The notes: generated from the letters alone by a model not told the origin. 64,000 nt of DNA from an uncultured Devosia sp. (GCF_913055165.1 NZ_CAJXJS010000003.1:1-64000); one strand, 5' to 3'; numbered from the stretch's first letter, positions 30,819-40,724 are shown. Program-made: numbers and translations.

Positions 30819-32162
30819 ATGCGCTATCTCCCCCATTCCGACCACGAACGCGCCGAGATGCTCGGCGTGATCGGCGCCAGTGACATTGACGCGCTGTTCT
30901 CAGCGGTGCCGAAGTCAGCGTTGAAGAACTTTGAACTCGACCTTCCGGACCACAGCCCCGAATTCCTGGTCGAGGCGCATATGCGCGCGCTGGCAAACCA
31001 GAACCATGCGGCCGGCGATGGCCCGTTCTTCGTCGGCGCTGGTGCTTATCGCCACCATGTGCCCGCCACAGTCGATCACCTGATCCAGCGGTCCGAGTGG
31101 CTGACGGCCTATACGCCCTATCAGCCGGAAATCTCGCAGGGCACCCTGCAGATGCTATTCGAATTCCAGACGCAGGTGGCCAAGATCACCGGCATGGACG
31201 TGGCCAATGCCTCGCTCTATGACGGCTCCACAGGCACGGCCGAAGCGGTGCTGATGGCCCGCCGTCTGACCCGGCGCAACAAGGTTGTGCTCTCGGGCGG
31301 GCTGCACCCGCACTACCGCGATGTGGTCAGGGCCTATCTCAAGGACGACCCGCATCTCGAATGCCTCTCCCCCTCCCCCGAGGGTCAGGGCGACATTCTC
31401 GATCATATCGACGCTGACACGGCGGCCATTGTCATCCAGACCCCGGACTTCTACGGCCATCTGCGCAATGTTGAGGCTGCAGCGAAGGCCGCTCACGACC
31501 AGGGCGCGCTGCTGATCGTGGTCATCACCGAAGTGGTGTCGCTGGGGCTGCTGGAGGCTCCCGGTGCGCTGGGCGCCGATATCGTGGTGGCCGAGGGCCA
31601 GTCCATCGGCAATGCGCTCAATTTCGGCGGGCCGTATCTGGGGCTGATGGCGACGAAGAAGGAATTCATCCGCCAGATGCCGGGCCGGCTCTGCGGCGAG
31701 ACCGTCGATGCGGACGGCAATCGCGGCTTCGTGCTGACGCTCTCCACGCGCGAGCAGCATATCCGCCGCGAAAAGGCCACATCGAACATCTGTACCAATT
31801 CAGGTCTTTGTGCGCTCGCCTTCTCGATCCACATGGGCCTGCTGGGCGAAGCGGGCTTTGTCCGGCTGGCGCGGCTCAACCATTTCAACGCCATCAGACT
31901 GGCCAATGCGCTTGATGGCGTGCCCGGCGTCACTGTCCTCAACAAGACCTTCTTCAACGAAATGACCATCCGCGTCACCCAGCCGGCCACGGCTCTCGTC
32001 GAACGGCTCGCCCAGCGTGGCATTCTTGCCGGCGTGCCGGCCAGCCGCCTCCTCCCGGGTGATCCAGAGGTCGAGAACCTCATCATTTTGGCGGCGACCG
32101 AGTTGACCACCGAGGGCGACATCGCCGCGCTCTGCGCCGCGCTGACGGAGGAACTGGCATGA
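30819..32162 (+). CDS. gcvPA: Glycine dehydrogenase (decarboxylating) subunit 1
   Basis: MRYLPHSDHERAEMLGVIG, PYQPEISQGTLQMLFEFQT. Confidence 0.96.
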   Translation: MRYLPHSDHERAEMLGVIGASDIDALFSAVPKSALKNFELDLPDHSPEFLVEAHMRALANQNHAAGDGPFFVGAGAYRHHVPATVDHLIQRSEWLTAYTPYQPEISQGTLQMLFEFQTQVAKITGMDVANASLYDGSTGTAEAVLMARRLTRRNKVVLSGGLHPHYRDVVRAYLKDDPHLECLSPSPEGQGDILDHIDADTAAIVIQTPDFYGHLRNVEAAAKAAHDQGALLIVVITEVVSLGLLEAPGALGADIVVAEGQSIGNALNFGGPYLGLMATKKEFIRQMPGRLCGETVDADGNRGFVLTLSTREQHIRREKATSNICTNSGLCALAFSIHMGLLGEAGFVRLARLNHFNAIRLANALDGVPGVTVLNKTFFNEMTIRVTQPATALVERLAQRGILAGVPASRLLPGDPEVENLIILAATELTTEGDIAALCAALTEELA

Positions 32163-33703
32163 GCATGAATACCCAGGGCCGCCCCACCGGCGTGGGCACG
32201 GCCGGCACTTCGGCCTCCGGCTCGGCCCTCTTGCCCGACGAACCGCTGCTGTTCGAAATCGGCGACAACGAGCATTCCGGCGTCGACCTGCCCGACGTCG
32301 ATCTCGCAACCGATCGCCTCGGCGGCTTTGCCCGCAAGAGCAAGCTGGACCTGGCCGGTCTCACCGAGCCCGAGGCGATGCGCCACTATGTGCGCCTGTC
32401 CCGCCTCAATCACTCCATCGACAGTGGCATGTATCCGCTGGGCTCGTGCACGATGAAGCACAATCCGCGCCTCAACGAGAAGATGGCGCGCCTGCCCGGC
32501 TTTGCCGATATCCACCCCCTGCAGCCGGTTTCGACCGTGCAGGGCGCACTGGAGCTGATGAACCAGCTTTCCCATTGGCTGATGACGCTGACCAATACCG
32601 CGGCCGTCGCCCTGTCGCCCAAGGCGGGCGCCCATGGCGAATTGCTCGGCATGATGGCTATCAAGGCCGCCCAGGAGGCCAAGGGCGAGGCACATCGCAA
32701 GATCGTGCTCGTGCCCGAAAGCGCCCATGGCACCAATCCGGCCACGGCCGCCTTCCTCGGCTATAGCGTGAAGCCCATTCCGGCCCGCGATGACGGTACG
32801 GTCGATGTGCAGGCGGTCAAGAATGCGCTGTCATCTGACGTCGCGGCCATCATGCTGACCAATCCCAATACCTGTGGCCTTTTCGAGCCGCAGGTGATCG
32901 AGATTGCCCAGGCCGTCCACGATGCGGGGGCGTTTTTTTACTGTGATGGTGCCAATTTCAACGCCATCATGGGCGTCGTCCGTCCGGGCGATCTCGGCAT
33001 CGACGCCATGCATATCAACCTGCACAAGACCTTCTCGACGCCGCATGGTGGCGGCGGGCCGGGTGCGGGTCCTGTCGTGCTCTCCGAGGCACTGGCCCCT
33101 TTCGCTCCGGTCCCGTTCGTGCGCAAGGGCAAGGACGGCCTGGAGATGGTCGAGCACATCGAAGGCGAGGCGCTGGGCCGCGTAACCGCCTTCCACGGGC
33201 AGATGGGCATGTATGTGCGCGCGCTGACCTATATGCTCAGCCACGGGGCTGACGGGTTGGCACAGGCGGCGGAAGATGCGGTGCTCAATGCCAATTACGT
33301 CAAGGCGAAGCTCGAGCACCTGTTCTCGGTGCCGTTCCCGGACTATCCGACCATGCATGAAGCGCTGTTCGATGACAGCTTCCTCAAGGGCACAGACATC
33401 TCTACCCTCGATTTCGCCAAGGCGCTGATCGATGAGGGCTTCCATCCCATGACCATGTATTTCCCGCTGGTCGTGCATGGCGCCATGCTGATCGAGCCGA
33501 CCGAAAGCGAAAGCAAGCAGACGCTCGACCACTTCTGCGAGGTGATGGCCGAGCTGGCCAATGACGCCAAAGCGGGGAACAAGGAGCGGTTTACCGGCGC
33601 ACCGATGAAGGCGCCGCGCCGTCGCCTCGACGAAACCCGCGCGGCCCGGCAACCCATTCTCAAATGGGAACGCCCCGCCGATCTGCCCAAGGCAGCCGAA
33701 TAG
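32159..33703 (+). CDS. gcvPB: Glycine dehydrogenase (decarboxylating) subunit 2
   Basis: YPLGSCTMKHNPRLNE, PLP region INLHKTFSTPHGGGGPGAGP; ATGA overlap with gcvPA. Confidence 0.96.
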   Translation: MSMNTQGRPTGVGTAGTSASGSALLPDEPLLFEIGDNEHSGVDLPDVDLATDRLGGFARKSKLDLAGLTEPEAMRHYVRLSRLNHSIDSGMYPLGSCTMKHNPRLNEKMARLPGFADIHPLQPVSTVQGALELMNQLSHWLMTLTNTAAVALSPKAGAHGELLGMMAIKAAQEAKGEAHRKIVLVPESAHGTNPATAAFLGYSVKPIPARDDGTVDVQAVKNALSSDVAAIMLTNPNTCGLFEPQVIEIAQAVHDAGAFFYCDGANFNAIMGVVRPGDLGIDAMHINLHKTFSTPHGGGGPGAGPVVLSEALAPFAPVPFVRKGKDGLEMVEHIEGEALGRVTAFHGQMGMYVRALTYMLSHGADGLAQAAEDAVLNANYVKAKLEHLFSVPFPDYPTMHEALFDDSFLKGTDISTLDFAKALIDEGFHPMTMYFPLVVHGAMLIEPTESESKQTLDHFCEVMAELANDAKAGNKERFTGAPMKAPRRRLDETRAARQPILKWERPADLPKAAE

Positions 33704-33707
33704 AAAG

Positions 33708-33734
33708 AGGCCCGGAGAACACTCCGGGCCTTTT
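33708..33734 (+). terminator. Rho-independent terminator of the gcv operon
   Basis: AGGCCCGGAG-AACA-CTCCGGGCCT followed by TTT. Confidence 0.85.
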
Positions 33735-33792
33735 CAATTCTCGTCTTGGATTGCCCGCCATTCGCGCGTAGCGCTCATGGCCTTCTTGGCTT

Positions 33793-33871
33793 GAATGGCT
33801 CCACCGGAGCCATTCATCCGCTGTGCGGAACGCCTGCGAAGCGCCTCCAATCGCGCCACCGGCGCGATTGG
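33793..33871. repeat. Array of perfect intergenic hairpins
   Basis: GAATGGCTCC-ACC-GGAGCCATTC (33793-33815) and CCAATCGCGCC-ACC-GGCGCGATTGG (33847-33871), with short CCGC-TGT-GCGG between them. Confidence 0.85.
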
Positions 33872-33887
33872 CCCTTCGGTACGGCTC

Positions 33888-34472
33888 TCAGCCCCTGGTG
33901 TCGAAGCCGACCCAGATGGTGATGGTTTCGCCGCCCAGATAGGGAATGGTCACGTTTTCCACCACCTTGACGAATTCGGCTGTCTGGCTCGGCGGCACGA
34001 TCGGTACGGCCAATGTGTATTTTTCCGAGAAGATGGCCTGGCCGTCGCGTTCCACCGCAAAGCGGATCGGTGCATTGACGGTCGACTGGCTGCCAGCCGG
34101 ACCGAGCAGCACGCGGCCGGTCACGCCCATATTTACGGTGATCTGGCCATTGGACACCACGCAATTGCGTGACGTCTCGTCGATCACGCCCTGATATTGC
34201 AGCGCCTTGGGGTCTCCGACCCGGCCGCCGCCATAATAATACATGGCCTCGCCGCCCAGCCGCACCTTGATCGGCGGGCACTCGGTGGCAATCACCGGCA
34301 GCGCATTGGTCTGGGCCTGGGCAACGGCCTGGGGGGTGGCGGTGGCGTTCTGCAGATTGGCATTGGTCGAGGTGCCGCCACCAAACATCGAACCCATGGA
34401 ACAGCCGGCCAACAGCACGGCCAATCCGGCAAGAGCGGGGATACGCAGAGCGGACGTCAGGATGAGGGTCAT
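33888..34472 (-). CDS. Conserved hypothetical lipoprotein
   Basis: Lipobox AVLLAGC; no confident family. Confidence 0.7.
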   Translation of the reverse strand: MTLILTSALRIPALAGLAVLLAGCSMGSMFGGGTSTNANLQNATATPQAVAQAQTNALPVIATECPPIKVRLGGEAMYYYGGGRVGDPKALQYQGVIDETSRNCVVSNGQITVNMGVTGRVLLGPAGSQSTVNAPIRFAVERDGQAIFSEKYTLAVPIVPPSQTAEFVKVVENVTIPYLGGETITIWVGFDTRG

Positions 34473-34494
34473 TGTCGTACTTGGCTCCTGGCGA

Positions 34495-34989
34495 CTAGGC
34501 GGCAGCGGCTTCGAGAGCCATCAGAATAGCGGGTGCGCCGCTGGCCGTCACGCCGGGCGCGTCTTCAGTGAAAACGGCGTCCACGACGCCGTTGCGGATG
34601 ATCATGGCACACCGGGCGAACCGTGTGCCCATGCCGCCGCCGGAGAAATCCTTGTCCAGACCCATGGCCCTGGCCAGGGCGGCGTTACCATCCGCGAGGA
34701 AGGCGACATCGTCCAGGGCGTTGGTGGCCTCGGCCCAGGCCTTCATGACGTGATGATCGTTGGTTGCCGCGCAAACGATGCGGTCGACGCCGGCAGCACG
34801 CAGCTTGGCGGCATTGGCCACGAAGCCGGGCAAATGGTTGACGTGGCAGGTCGGGGTGAAGGCGCCTGGTACGGCGAACATCACCACAGTGCCGCTCCCC
34901 AGTGCCACATCGCTTGTGGTGTCTTCGATACCAGCCGCAGTCACCAGCTTGGTCCCGACGGAGGGAACCTTGTCGCCGCGTTCAATCAT
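34495..34989 (-). CDS. Peroxiredoxin (Prx5-like)
   Basis: VMFAVPGAFTPTCHVNHLPGF active-site motif; likely start MIERGDKVPSVG. Confidence 0.9.
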   Translation of the reverse strand: MIERGDKVPSVGTKLVTAAGIEDTTSDVALGSGTVVMFAVPGAFTPTCHVNHLPGFVANAAKLRAAGVDRIVCAATNDHHVMKAWAEATNALDDVAFLADGNAALARAMGLDKDFSGGGMGTRFARCAMIIRNGVVDAVFTEDAPGVTASGAPAILMALEAAAA

Positions 34990-35091
34990 TGGTGGAAATT
35001 GCCCCATGCTTGGCGGCGCAGCCGCCCTACTCCAGTACTCAAGCCCCTGCGATAAGCGGCTTTGGACCAGGGCACAAGACCGACAACCCCA

Positions 35092-35925
35092 TCAGTCCTG
35101 TCCGTCCACATCCGCTTTGGCGCCGGCTTCTATTGTCCGGCTGACCTCGAAGGCACCCCTCGGCGTCATGAAGGAGAGTTCCACCTCCATGTCATCCAGA
35201 GCACTATTGTCGGTTTTGCTCAGGATGGGAAGCAGCACTAGATTGGATTGCGGGCTTTTTTGCGGCGCGCCGAACAGCGGCCCTTCCCCCTCGGCGGCAG
35301 CAATCAGGCTTTGCGGGTCGACAACGGCAGGGTCGATTTCGACCGCGATTGCGCTCTGTCCCGGGACCAGCATTGCCGAGCCTAGCGGATCGCCTGCGCC
35401 CTGCCAGGCGATGGGCACATCCGCCATCGCCTGGGCAATGCGTAATCCATTGGCATAATCAGGGTCAGGCTCGCTTGCCGGCATGGTGAACTGGGCCTGC
35501 GCCGGAACGCAGATCTCCGAACAAATGCCCAATGTGGCCTCAAGGGCCACCGTACCACCGGGTTCACTCACCGCGAGTTCCAGGGGCAAGATGGTGTGCC
35601 CGAAATAAACATAGTCGAGATAGCCCCCCTTCTGTTCCCGCTCGGGGAAGGGCCAATGCTGCTGATGAAGAGCAACGCCTTTGGAGGAGGAGAAATCGAG
35701 GTCCATCGGCAGGCCGGTTTCGCCGGGGATGCGCCAATAGGTCTTGGTGTCCTCCGGCATGTCGATTTCCAGCGCAAACAATGCCTTGCCGTCCGCCTTG
35801 GGTTGCCCGGCGCTGATCAGCCGGATTTGGACGCCAGGCGCCACTTCCTGCCAGGCGGTTTCACCTGCCACGGCCGGAACGCTGGCAATCACGATGGGCA
35901 TCACAAGGGCAGCAAATATACGCAT
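35092..35925 (-). CDS. Exported protein with DsbD N-terminal-like domain
   Basis: Signal peptide; KTYWRIPGETGLPMDLDFSSSKGV and CSEICVPAQAQFTM motifs. Confidence 0.72.
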   Translation of the reverse strand: MRIFAALVMPIVIASVPAVAGETAWQEVAPGVQIRLISAGQPKADGKALFALEIDMPEDTKTYWRIPGETGLPMDLDFSSSKGVALHQQHWPFPEREQKGGYLDYVYFGHTILPLELAVSEPGGTVALEATLGICSEICVPAQAQFTMPASEPDPDYANGLRIAQAMADVPIAWQGAGDPLGSAMLVPGQSAIAVEIDPAVVDPQSLIAAAEGEGPLFGAPQKSPQSNLVLLPILSKTDNSALDDMEVELSFMTPRGAFEVSRTIEAGAKADVDGQD

Positions 35926-36043
35926 GGGGTGGAATTAGCGCAGTAAAAGGTGAACAGCCAGCTAGCGCTTAATCAGGCCTTCGTGATGGGTGTGACAGGC
36001 CCTGCGCTTGGCAGGCCCGCACCCGGCGCCTACAATCGGCACC

Positions 36044-36619
36044 ATGAACACACTCGAAGGTCAATTCCTGGTCGCCATGCCGGACATGGCCGATGAACGC
36101 TTCGCCGAGAGCGTGATCCTGATCGTGGGTCACGGCGCGGAGGGCGCCATGGGGCTCGTGGTCAATCACGAGCTGGCCAATCTGCGCTTTGCCGACATTC
36201 TGGATGAGCTCGATCTGGGCGACCCCGACGCAGTGATCCGCCTGCCCGACAGCATTCGCGACCGTGCCGTCATGCGTGGCGGGCCAGTTGAGCGGGGCCG
36301 CGGCTTCGTGCTGCATTCAGGCGATTACCACAGCGGCAATACCTACAAGGTCACAGACGACATCGGCCTGACCGCGACGCTCGATATCCTCAAAGCCATG
36401 GCTTTTGGTCCTGCACCACGCGCAGCGCTATTCGCACTGGGCTGCTGTGGCTGGTCGCCCGGTCAGCTGGAAGACGAGATCGGAGCCAATGGCTGGCTGA
36501 CCATCCCGTTCAGCCGTGAGCTATTGTTTGATGTGCCTGTGGAGCAGCGCTACGACAAGGCGCTCGCCAGCCTGCATATCACGCGGGCAACGCTGAGTTC
36601 GGAGGCCGGGCACGGATAA
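36044..36619 (+). CDS. YqgE/AlgH family protein
   Basis: LEGQFLVAMPDMADERFAESVILIVGHGAEGAMGLVVNHE, GCCGWSPGQLEDEI. Confidence 0.93.
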   Translation: MNTLEGQFLVAMPDMADERFAESVILIVGHGAEGAMGLVVNHELANLRFADILDELDLGDPDAVIRLPDSIRDRAVMRGGPVERGRGFVLHSGDYHSGNTYKVTDDIGLTATLDILKAMAFGPAPRAALFALGCCGWSPGQLEDEIGANGWLTIPFSRELLFDVPVEQRYDKALASLHITRATLSSEAGHG

Positions 36620-36646
36620 CGGCTGTCTTCCGGCCCCAGGCAGACC

Positions 36647-39529
36647 TCACTTGCCCATCTGCGCTGCGAGTTTTTTGCCCAGTTCGGCCCCGACAATGGC
36701 CGGACCAAAGGCAAACCCTTGTGCGTAGCGGCAATTGAGCTGGCGCAGCCGCTCGATCTCGTCGAGGCTTTCGACACCCTCTGCAATCACCATCAGGTCA
36801 AGATCGTTGGCCAGGGCGACGATCGACCGGATGATCGGCCCCTGGGTGTGGGCAATGCCGTTGTCGGTGCCCATGCGAACGAAAGGCGCGGGGATCTTGA
36901 TGGTATCGAACGGGAAGCGGTGCAAATAGCTCAGCGAGGAATGTCCGGTGCCGAAATCATCCAGTGCCAGGCCCAGCCCCATGTTCCGCAGCGCTTCCAG
37001 CATATAGGCGGAATGCTCGGGATTGGTCATCACCTGGCTCTCGGTAATCTCAAGCTTGAGATGGCTGGCCAGGTCACGGTCCTGCGCAACGAGATTGCGC
37101 ATATCGCTCAAGAGTGTCTCGGTCGCCAATTGGGTCGGCGAAAGATTGACCGAGATGAAGAAGCCTTCCGGCAGTCCGATGGTGGTCAGCCAGTCCTTGG
37201 CTTGCGCGGCGGATTGTTCGAAGGCGAGACGGCCGAGCTTTTCGATCTGACCGGACCGTTCCGCCAGCGGGACGAATTCATCGGGCGTCACCATGCCGCG
37301 CGTGGGGTGGTTCCACCGCATCAGGGCTTCGGTGCCGGCAATCTGGCCGGTCTGGATATCCATCACCGGCTGGAACTGCACATGCAGCTCACCCTGCTTC
37401 AGGCCGCGCTCGAGGTCTTCCTCGCTGGCCTTGCTATAGGAAGCAATCGAGCGCGCCGAAGCCCGATAGGCCTCAATGCGGTCGCCGCCCAGCCGCTTGG
37501 CGTAATACATGGCCAGTTCCGCATCGCGCAGCACATCGGCCGCCGTCGAGGGATTGCTGTCATAGATGGTGACACCGATCGAGGCCGTCAGCACCAGGTC
37601 GCGATCACCGAAATTGAAGGGCGCCTTGAGGCCCTTGCGGATCTGCTCGGCGGTTTCCGCGATCTTGGCCGCGGCCTGCTCGGAGGCCAGGATCACCGCG
37701 AACTGATCGCCACCGATGCGGGCGACAGTATCGAGCGGGCGCATGATACGGGCGATGCGCCGCGAGATCGCCAGCAAGACGGAGTCGGCTGCCGAATGGC
37801 CGATGCGCTCCTCGAGTTCCATGAAGCGGTCGATGTCGATCAGGAACACCGCAGGCTTGGTGCCCCCGGGCGTGCGGGCCCGCACCAGAGCCCGCTCCAG
37901 GCGGTCCAGAAACAGCTGGCGGTTCGGCAGGCCGGTCAAGCTGTCATGCACCGCATCGTGCAGCAGGCGTTCGCGCGCGGCACGATCCTCGGTGACATCC
38001 TGCAGGGTGCCCACGATGCGGTTGACCTGACCGTCACCGCCCAGAACCGGTTTCACGCGCATGCGGAAGGTGCGGAAATTGCCGTCGTGGCCGGCGATAC
38101 GCATGTCGGCGGACACCTTGCCGCGCCGCAACTCGACCAGAGTGTCGAATGCGGTGCGGAAGCGGTCGCGATCATCGGGATGCACGCGATCCAGCCAGCG
38201 CTTGATGGCGCCGCGCAGGGCGCCGCGCTTTTCGCCCAGGCGTGTCGCCAGCTCATCGCTGACGGTCACGCGATCCCGCTCGATGTTCCAGTCAAAGACG
38301 AAGTCACCCGAACCTGTCAGCGCCAGGGCACGGCGTTCGACCTCGCTCAATGTGCCGATCGTGACCTGCCCCTCGGAAAAGGCGTGCTGAACTGCGGTGA
38401 AGCCGAGCAGCATGACAATGAGCACCAGGCCGCCGCCCACGGCCGGCTGGGCGACGTCATTGGTGACCTGACCCGAGATGACCAGCCAGGCATAGAACAG
38501 CCAGGCAATGAAGATGATCCAGGTTGGCACCAGCAGCACCGCGCGGTCATAGCCGCGCAAGGCCAATAGGAGAATGAGGAAGAAGCCCGAGACGCCCAGC
38601 AGGGCAAGCACAAGACGGGCGATCGTTGCCGCTATGGCCGGCTGGAAGAAGGCGAAGAGGAACAAGGCCAGAAACAGGGCTGCCAGCCCCAGGGCCAGGT
38701 GGATGAAGCGCAGATGCCAGCGGTGGAGATTGAGATAGATGAAGAGGAAGCCCGCCAGCGTGGTGGCGATGCCCGCTTCGGCCGCCGCGCGCCAGGGCTG
38801 CATGGCGCTGGCGCTAAGGCCCAGAATGCGCCCGAGCAGGCCGAAATCGATGAGCAGATAGGCCAGGACTGCCCAGGCGAAAGCCGCCGTGGCGGGAAAG
38901 ACCCCGCGCCCCTTGACCACGAACATGATGGTCAGGAACACCGAGGCCAGCGCCGCTACACCCAGCACCACACCGCGGAATAAGGTGAAGGCGTTGACAT
39001 AGTCGCGATAGGCGTTGGGTTCCCAGAGATAGAACTCGGCGAGGTCGTCGGATGCCAGTTCCGCGATCACTGTCATGGTGGCGCCTGGATCGAGCGTCAC
39101 CTCGAAGACGTCGGCTTCGGGGTCCGGCAGTCGTTCGGGCCGGATTCCGGCGCTGGGGGTAATCGCGGTGACGCGGTTTTCCCCAAGATCGGGCTGAAAG
39201 ACACCCGAGCCGGGCAGCCGGAAGAATGGTGCCACCAGCAGGCGCTGGATCTGCTGGTCGCTGTCATTGCGCAGCGCGATCAGCGCGAAGGAGGGATTGG
39301 TCTCGGTGTCGGTGGCCAGCACCTCGATGCGGCGGATGATGCCGTCCGCGTCAGGCGCCGTCGACAATTGCACGCGGCCCCCCTGCCCCGGCACCACCTC
39401 CACCACGTCCGACAGGTTGACGGCATTGACGTCCTCGGGGACTGAAATGACTTCGAACCCCTTGGCGGGTGCAAGGCCAATCAGCGCGAGCGCCAGGCAG
39501 AACGCGAATGCTAGAAAATGACGCATCAA
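36647..39529 (-). CDS. Membrane-bound PAS-GGDEF-EAL protein
   Basis: Multiple TM segments; PAS-like region; HDSLTGLPNRQLFLDRL; IGGDQF; EALMRWNHP, LEITESQVM, LDDFGTGHSSLSYL. Confidence 0.92.
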   Translation of the reverse strand: MMRHFLAFAFCLALALIGLAPAKGFEVISVPEDVNAVNLSDVVEVVPGQGGRVQLSTAPDADGIIRRIEVLATDTETNPSFALIALRNDSDQQIQRLLVAPFFRLPGSGVFQPDLGENRVTAITPSAGIRPERLPDPEADVFEVTLDPGATMTVIAELASDDLAEFYLWEPNAYRDYVNAFTLFRGVVLGVAALASVFLTIMFVVKGRGVFPATAAFAWAVLAYLLIDFGLLGRILGLSASAMQPWRAAAEAGIATTLAGFLFIYLNLHRWHLRFIHLALGLAALFLALFLFAFFQPAIAATIARLVLALLGVSGFFLILLLALRGYDRAVLLVPTWIIFIAWLFYAWLVISGQVTNDVAQPAVGGGLVLIVMLLGFTAVQHAFSEGQVTIGTLSEVERRALALTGSGDFVFDWNIERDRVTVSDELATRLGEKRGALRGAIKRWLDRVHPDDRDRFRTAFDTLVELRRGKVSADMRIAGHDGNFRTFRMRVKPVLGGDGQVNRIVGTLQDVTEDRAARERLLHDAVHDSLTGLPNRQLFLDRLERALVRARTPGGTKPAVFLIDIDRFMELEERIGHSAADSVLLAISRRIARIMRPLDTVARIGGDQFAVILASEQAAAKIAETAEQIRKGLKAPFNFGDRDLVLTASIGVTIYDSNPSTAADVLRDAELAMYYAKRLGGDRIEAYRASARSIASYSKASEEDLERGLKQGELHVQFQPVMDIQTGQIAGTEALMRWNHPTRGMVTPDEFVPLAERSGQIEKLGRLAFEQSAAQAKDWLTTIGLPEGFFISVNLSPTQLATETLLSDMRNLVAQDRDLASHLKLEITESQVMTNPEHSAYMLEALRNMGLGLALDDFGTGHSSLSYLHRFPFDTIKIPAPFVRMGTDNGIAHTQGPIIRSIVALANDLDLMVIAEGVESLDEIERLRQLNCRYAQGFAFGPAIVGAELGKKLAAQMGK

Positions 39530-39702
39530 GAGCAGTTAAATCCGGCGCTAGGCTTCTTTGTGGCACTGGTCCGGCTTCGGCTTGATCGACCCGGACAGGC
39601 CTTTGTCTTCTTGATCCTCCAGCGGAACGTTCACTTGGTACGGGAGATTGACGCTTGCGACAAGCGTCCTCGCCTGTTGCACACTTGCAACATCAGGTCC
39701 GT

Positions 39703-40116
39703 TCAGACCAGCCGAGCGCCGGCAAATGACCGCTCGGCCACGCTGTCGCAGAGGCCAGACCACTCGCAACCCGCACAGGCGGCCCGAACGGCGCCGCTCC
39801 GAAAAGCGGTGCGTAACGTGGACAGTGTTGATTTTGTCAGCTCAAGGTCGCTCAGATCGGCCAGCCCGAGCGACTTTGATATTTTCAGTCTCGCCAAACG
39901 ATCGCGTTCTACGACACTCTCGTTGTGGCAGTGCGTATCCCGGGTGCCCAGCAGGGGGCCGCAGATATCGTCAGGGCCTTCGACCAGTTGGATCGCTTCG
40001 CCCGCCGCCAGCAGGGCAACGATACGATCATAGTTCTCGACAAAGGCAGGGGAATATCCCCTGCCAATATAGGTCATGAGGCACAACAGATGGTGCGCTC
40101 TCAGCCGGACCGTCAA
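39703..40116 (-). CDS. DUF1284-family protein
   Basis: LTVRLRAHHLLCLMTYIGRGYSPAFVENYDRIVALL.. and CAGCEWSGLC; TTG start overlaps bioY stop. Confidence 0.75.
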   Translation of the reverse strand: MTVRLRAHHLLCLMTYIGRGYSPAFVENYDRIVALLAAGEAIQLVEGPDDICGPLLGTRDTHCHNESVVERDRLARLKISKSLGLADLSDLELTKSTLSTLRTAFRSGAVRAACAGCEWSGLCDSVAERSFAGARLV

Positions 40117-40688
40117 CGGGCCGACCAATGCCACACGCCAGCCAGTACGGCCGCGGCCAGGGCCGACTTGAGCACTCCACCGACGATGAACGGCAGAACG
40201 CCATGGACAATGGCCGGCTCCACGCCAATGAGTACCGCAAGCCAGGCAGCGCCCAGGACCAGGCAGGCCATGTTTCCCAAAAGCGCTGCGGAGAAGGCGA
40301 GGACGGGGCGGGTTCCATTCCATCCGCGTTCCGTCAGCCACCCGACAAGCATCCCGCATACGGGAAACGCAAAGAGATAGCCGCCAGTGGAGCCCAGAAA
40401 GTGCTGGGCGCCGGACGCGCCACCCGCCAGCACGGGCAGTCCCATGGCGCCCTCCAGCAACCAGGCCACGATGGTTATGCCACCCAGGCGCCAGCCATAA
40501 AGGGCGCCGACCATGGTGACGGCGAATGTCTGCATGGTCATGGGAACCGGCACCATAGGCACTTCGACATAGGATGACAGTGCCAGAATGAGTGTTCCCA
40601 AGACCACGGCACCCACCTTCCAGGTCAAGGACCTGTCGGCCAGTTTCAGGGGGCTGCCGACGTGATCGACGGTATCAAGCTGATCCAT
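40113..40688 (-). CDS. bioY: Biotin transporter BioY
   Basis: VPMVPVPMTMQTFAVTMVGALYGWRLGG, LPVLAGGASGAQHFLGSTGGYLFAFP. Confidence 0.95.
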   Translation of the reverse strand: MDQLDTVDHVGSPLKLADRSLTWKVGAVVLGTLILALSSYVEVPMVPVPMTMQTFAVTMVGALYGWRLGGITIVAWLLEGAMGLPVLAGGASGAQHFLGSTGGYLFAFPVCGMLVGWLTERGWNGTRPVLAFSAALLGNMACLVLGAAWLAVLIGVEPAIVHGVLPFIVGGVLKSALAAAVLAGVWHWSAR

Positions 40689-40704
40689 ATTCTACTCCCG
40701 CGAA

Positions 40705-40714
40705 TTATAGATAA
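40705..40714. promoter_or_regulatory. BioR-like operator box 1
   Basis: TTATAGATAA, exact match to TTATMKATAA, 17 bp upstream of bioY start. Confidence 0.75.
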
Positions 40715-40724
40715 TTTTTAGACG

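Noticed and set aside
36719-38569. 616-aa plus-strand ORF opposite the GGDEF-EAL gene
   Set aside because: Antisense shadow of a confident CDS; His/Gln/Arg-rich translation without recognisable motifs, expected from GC-rich codon bias
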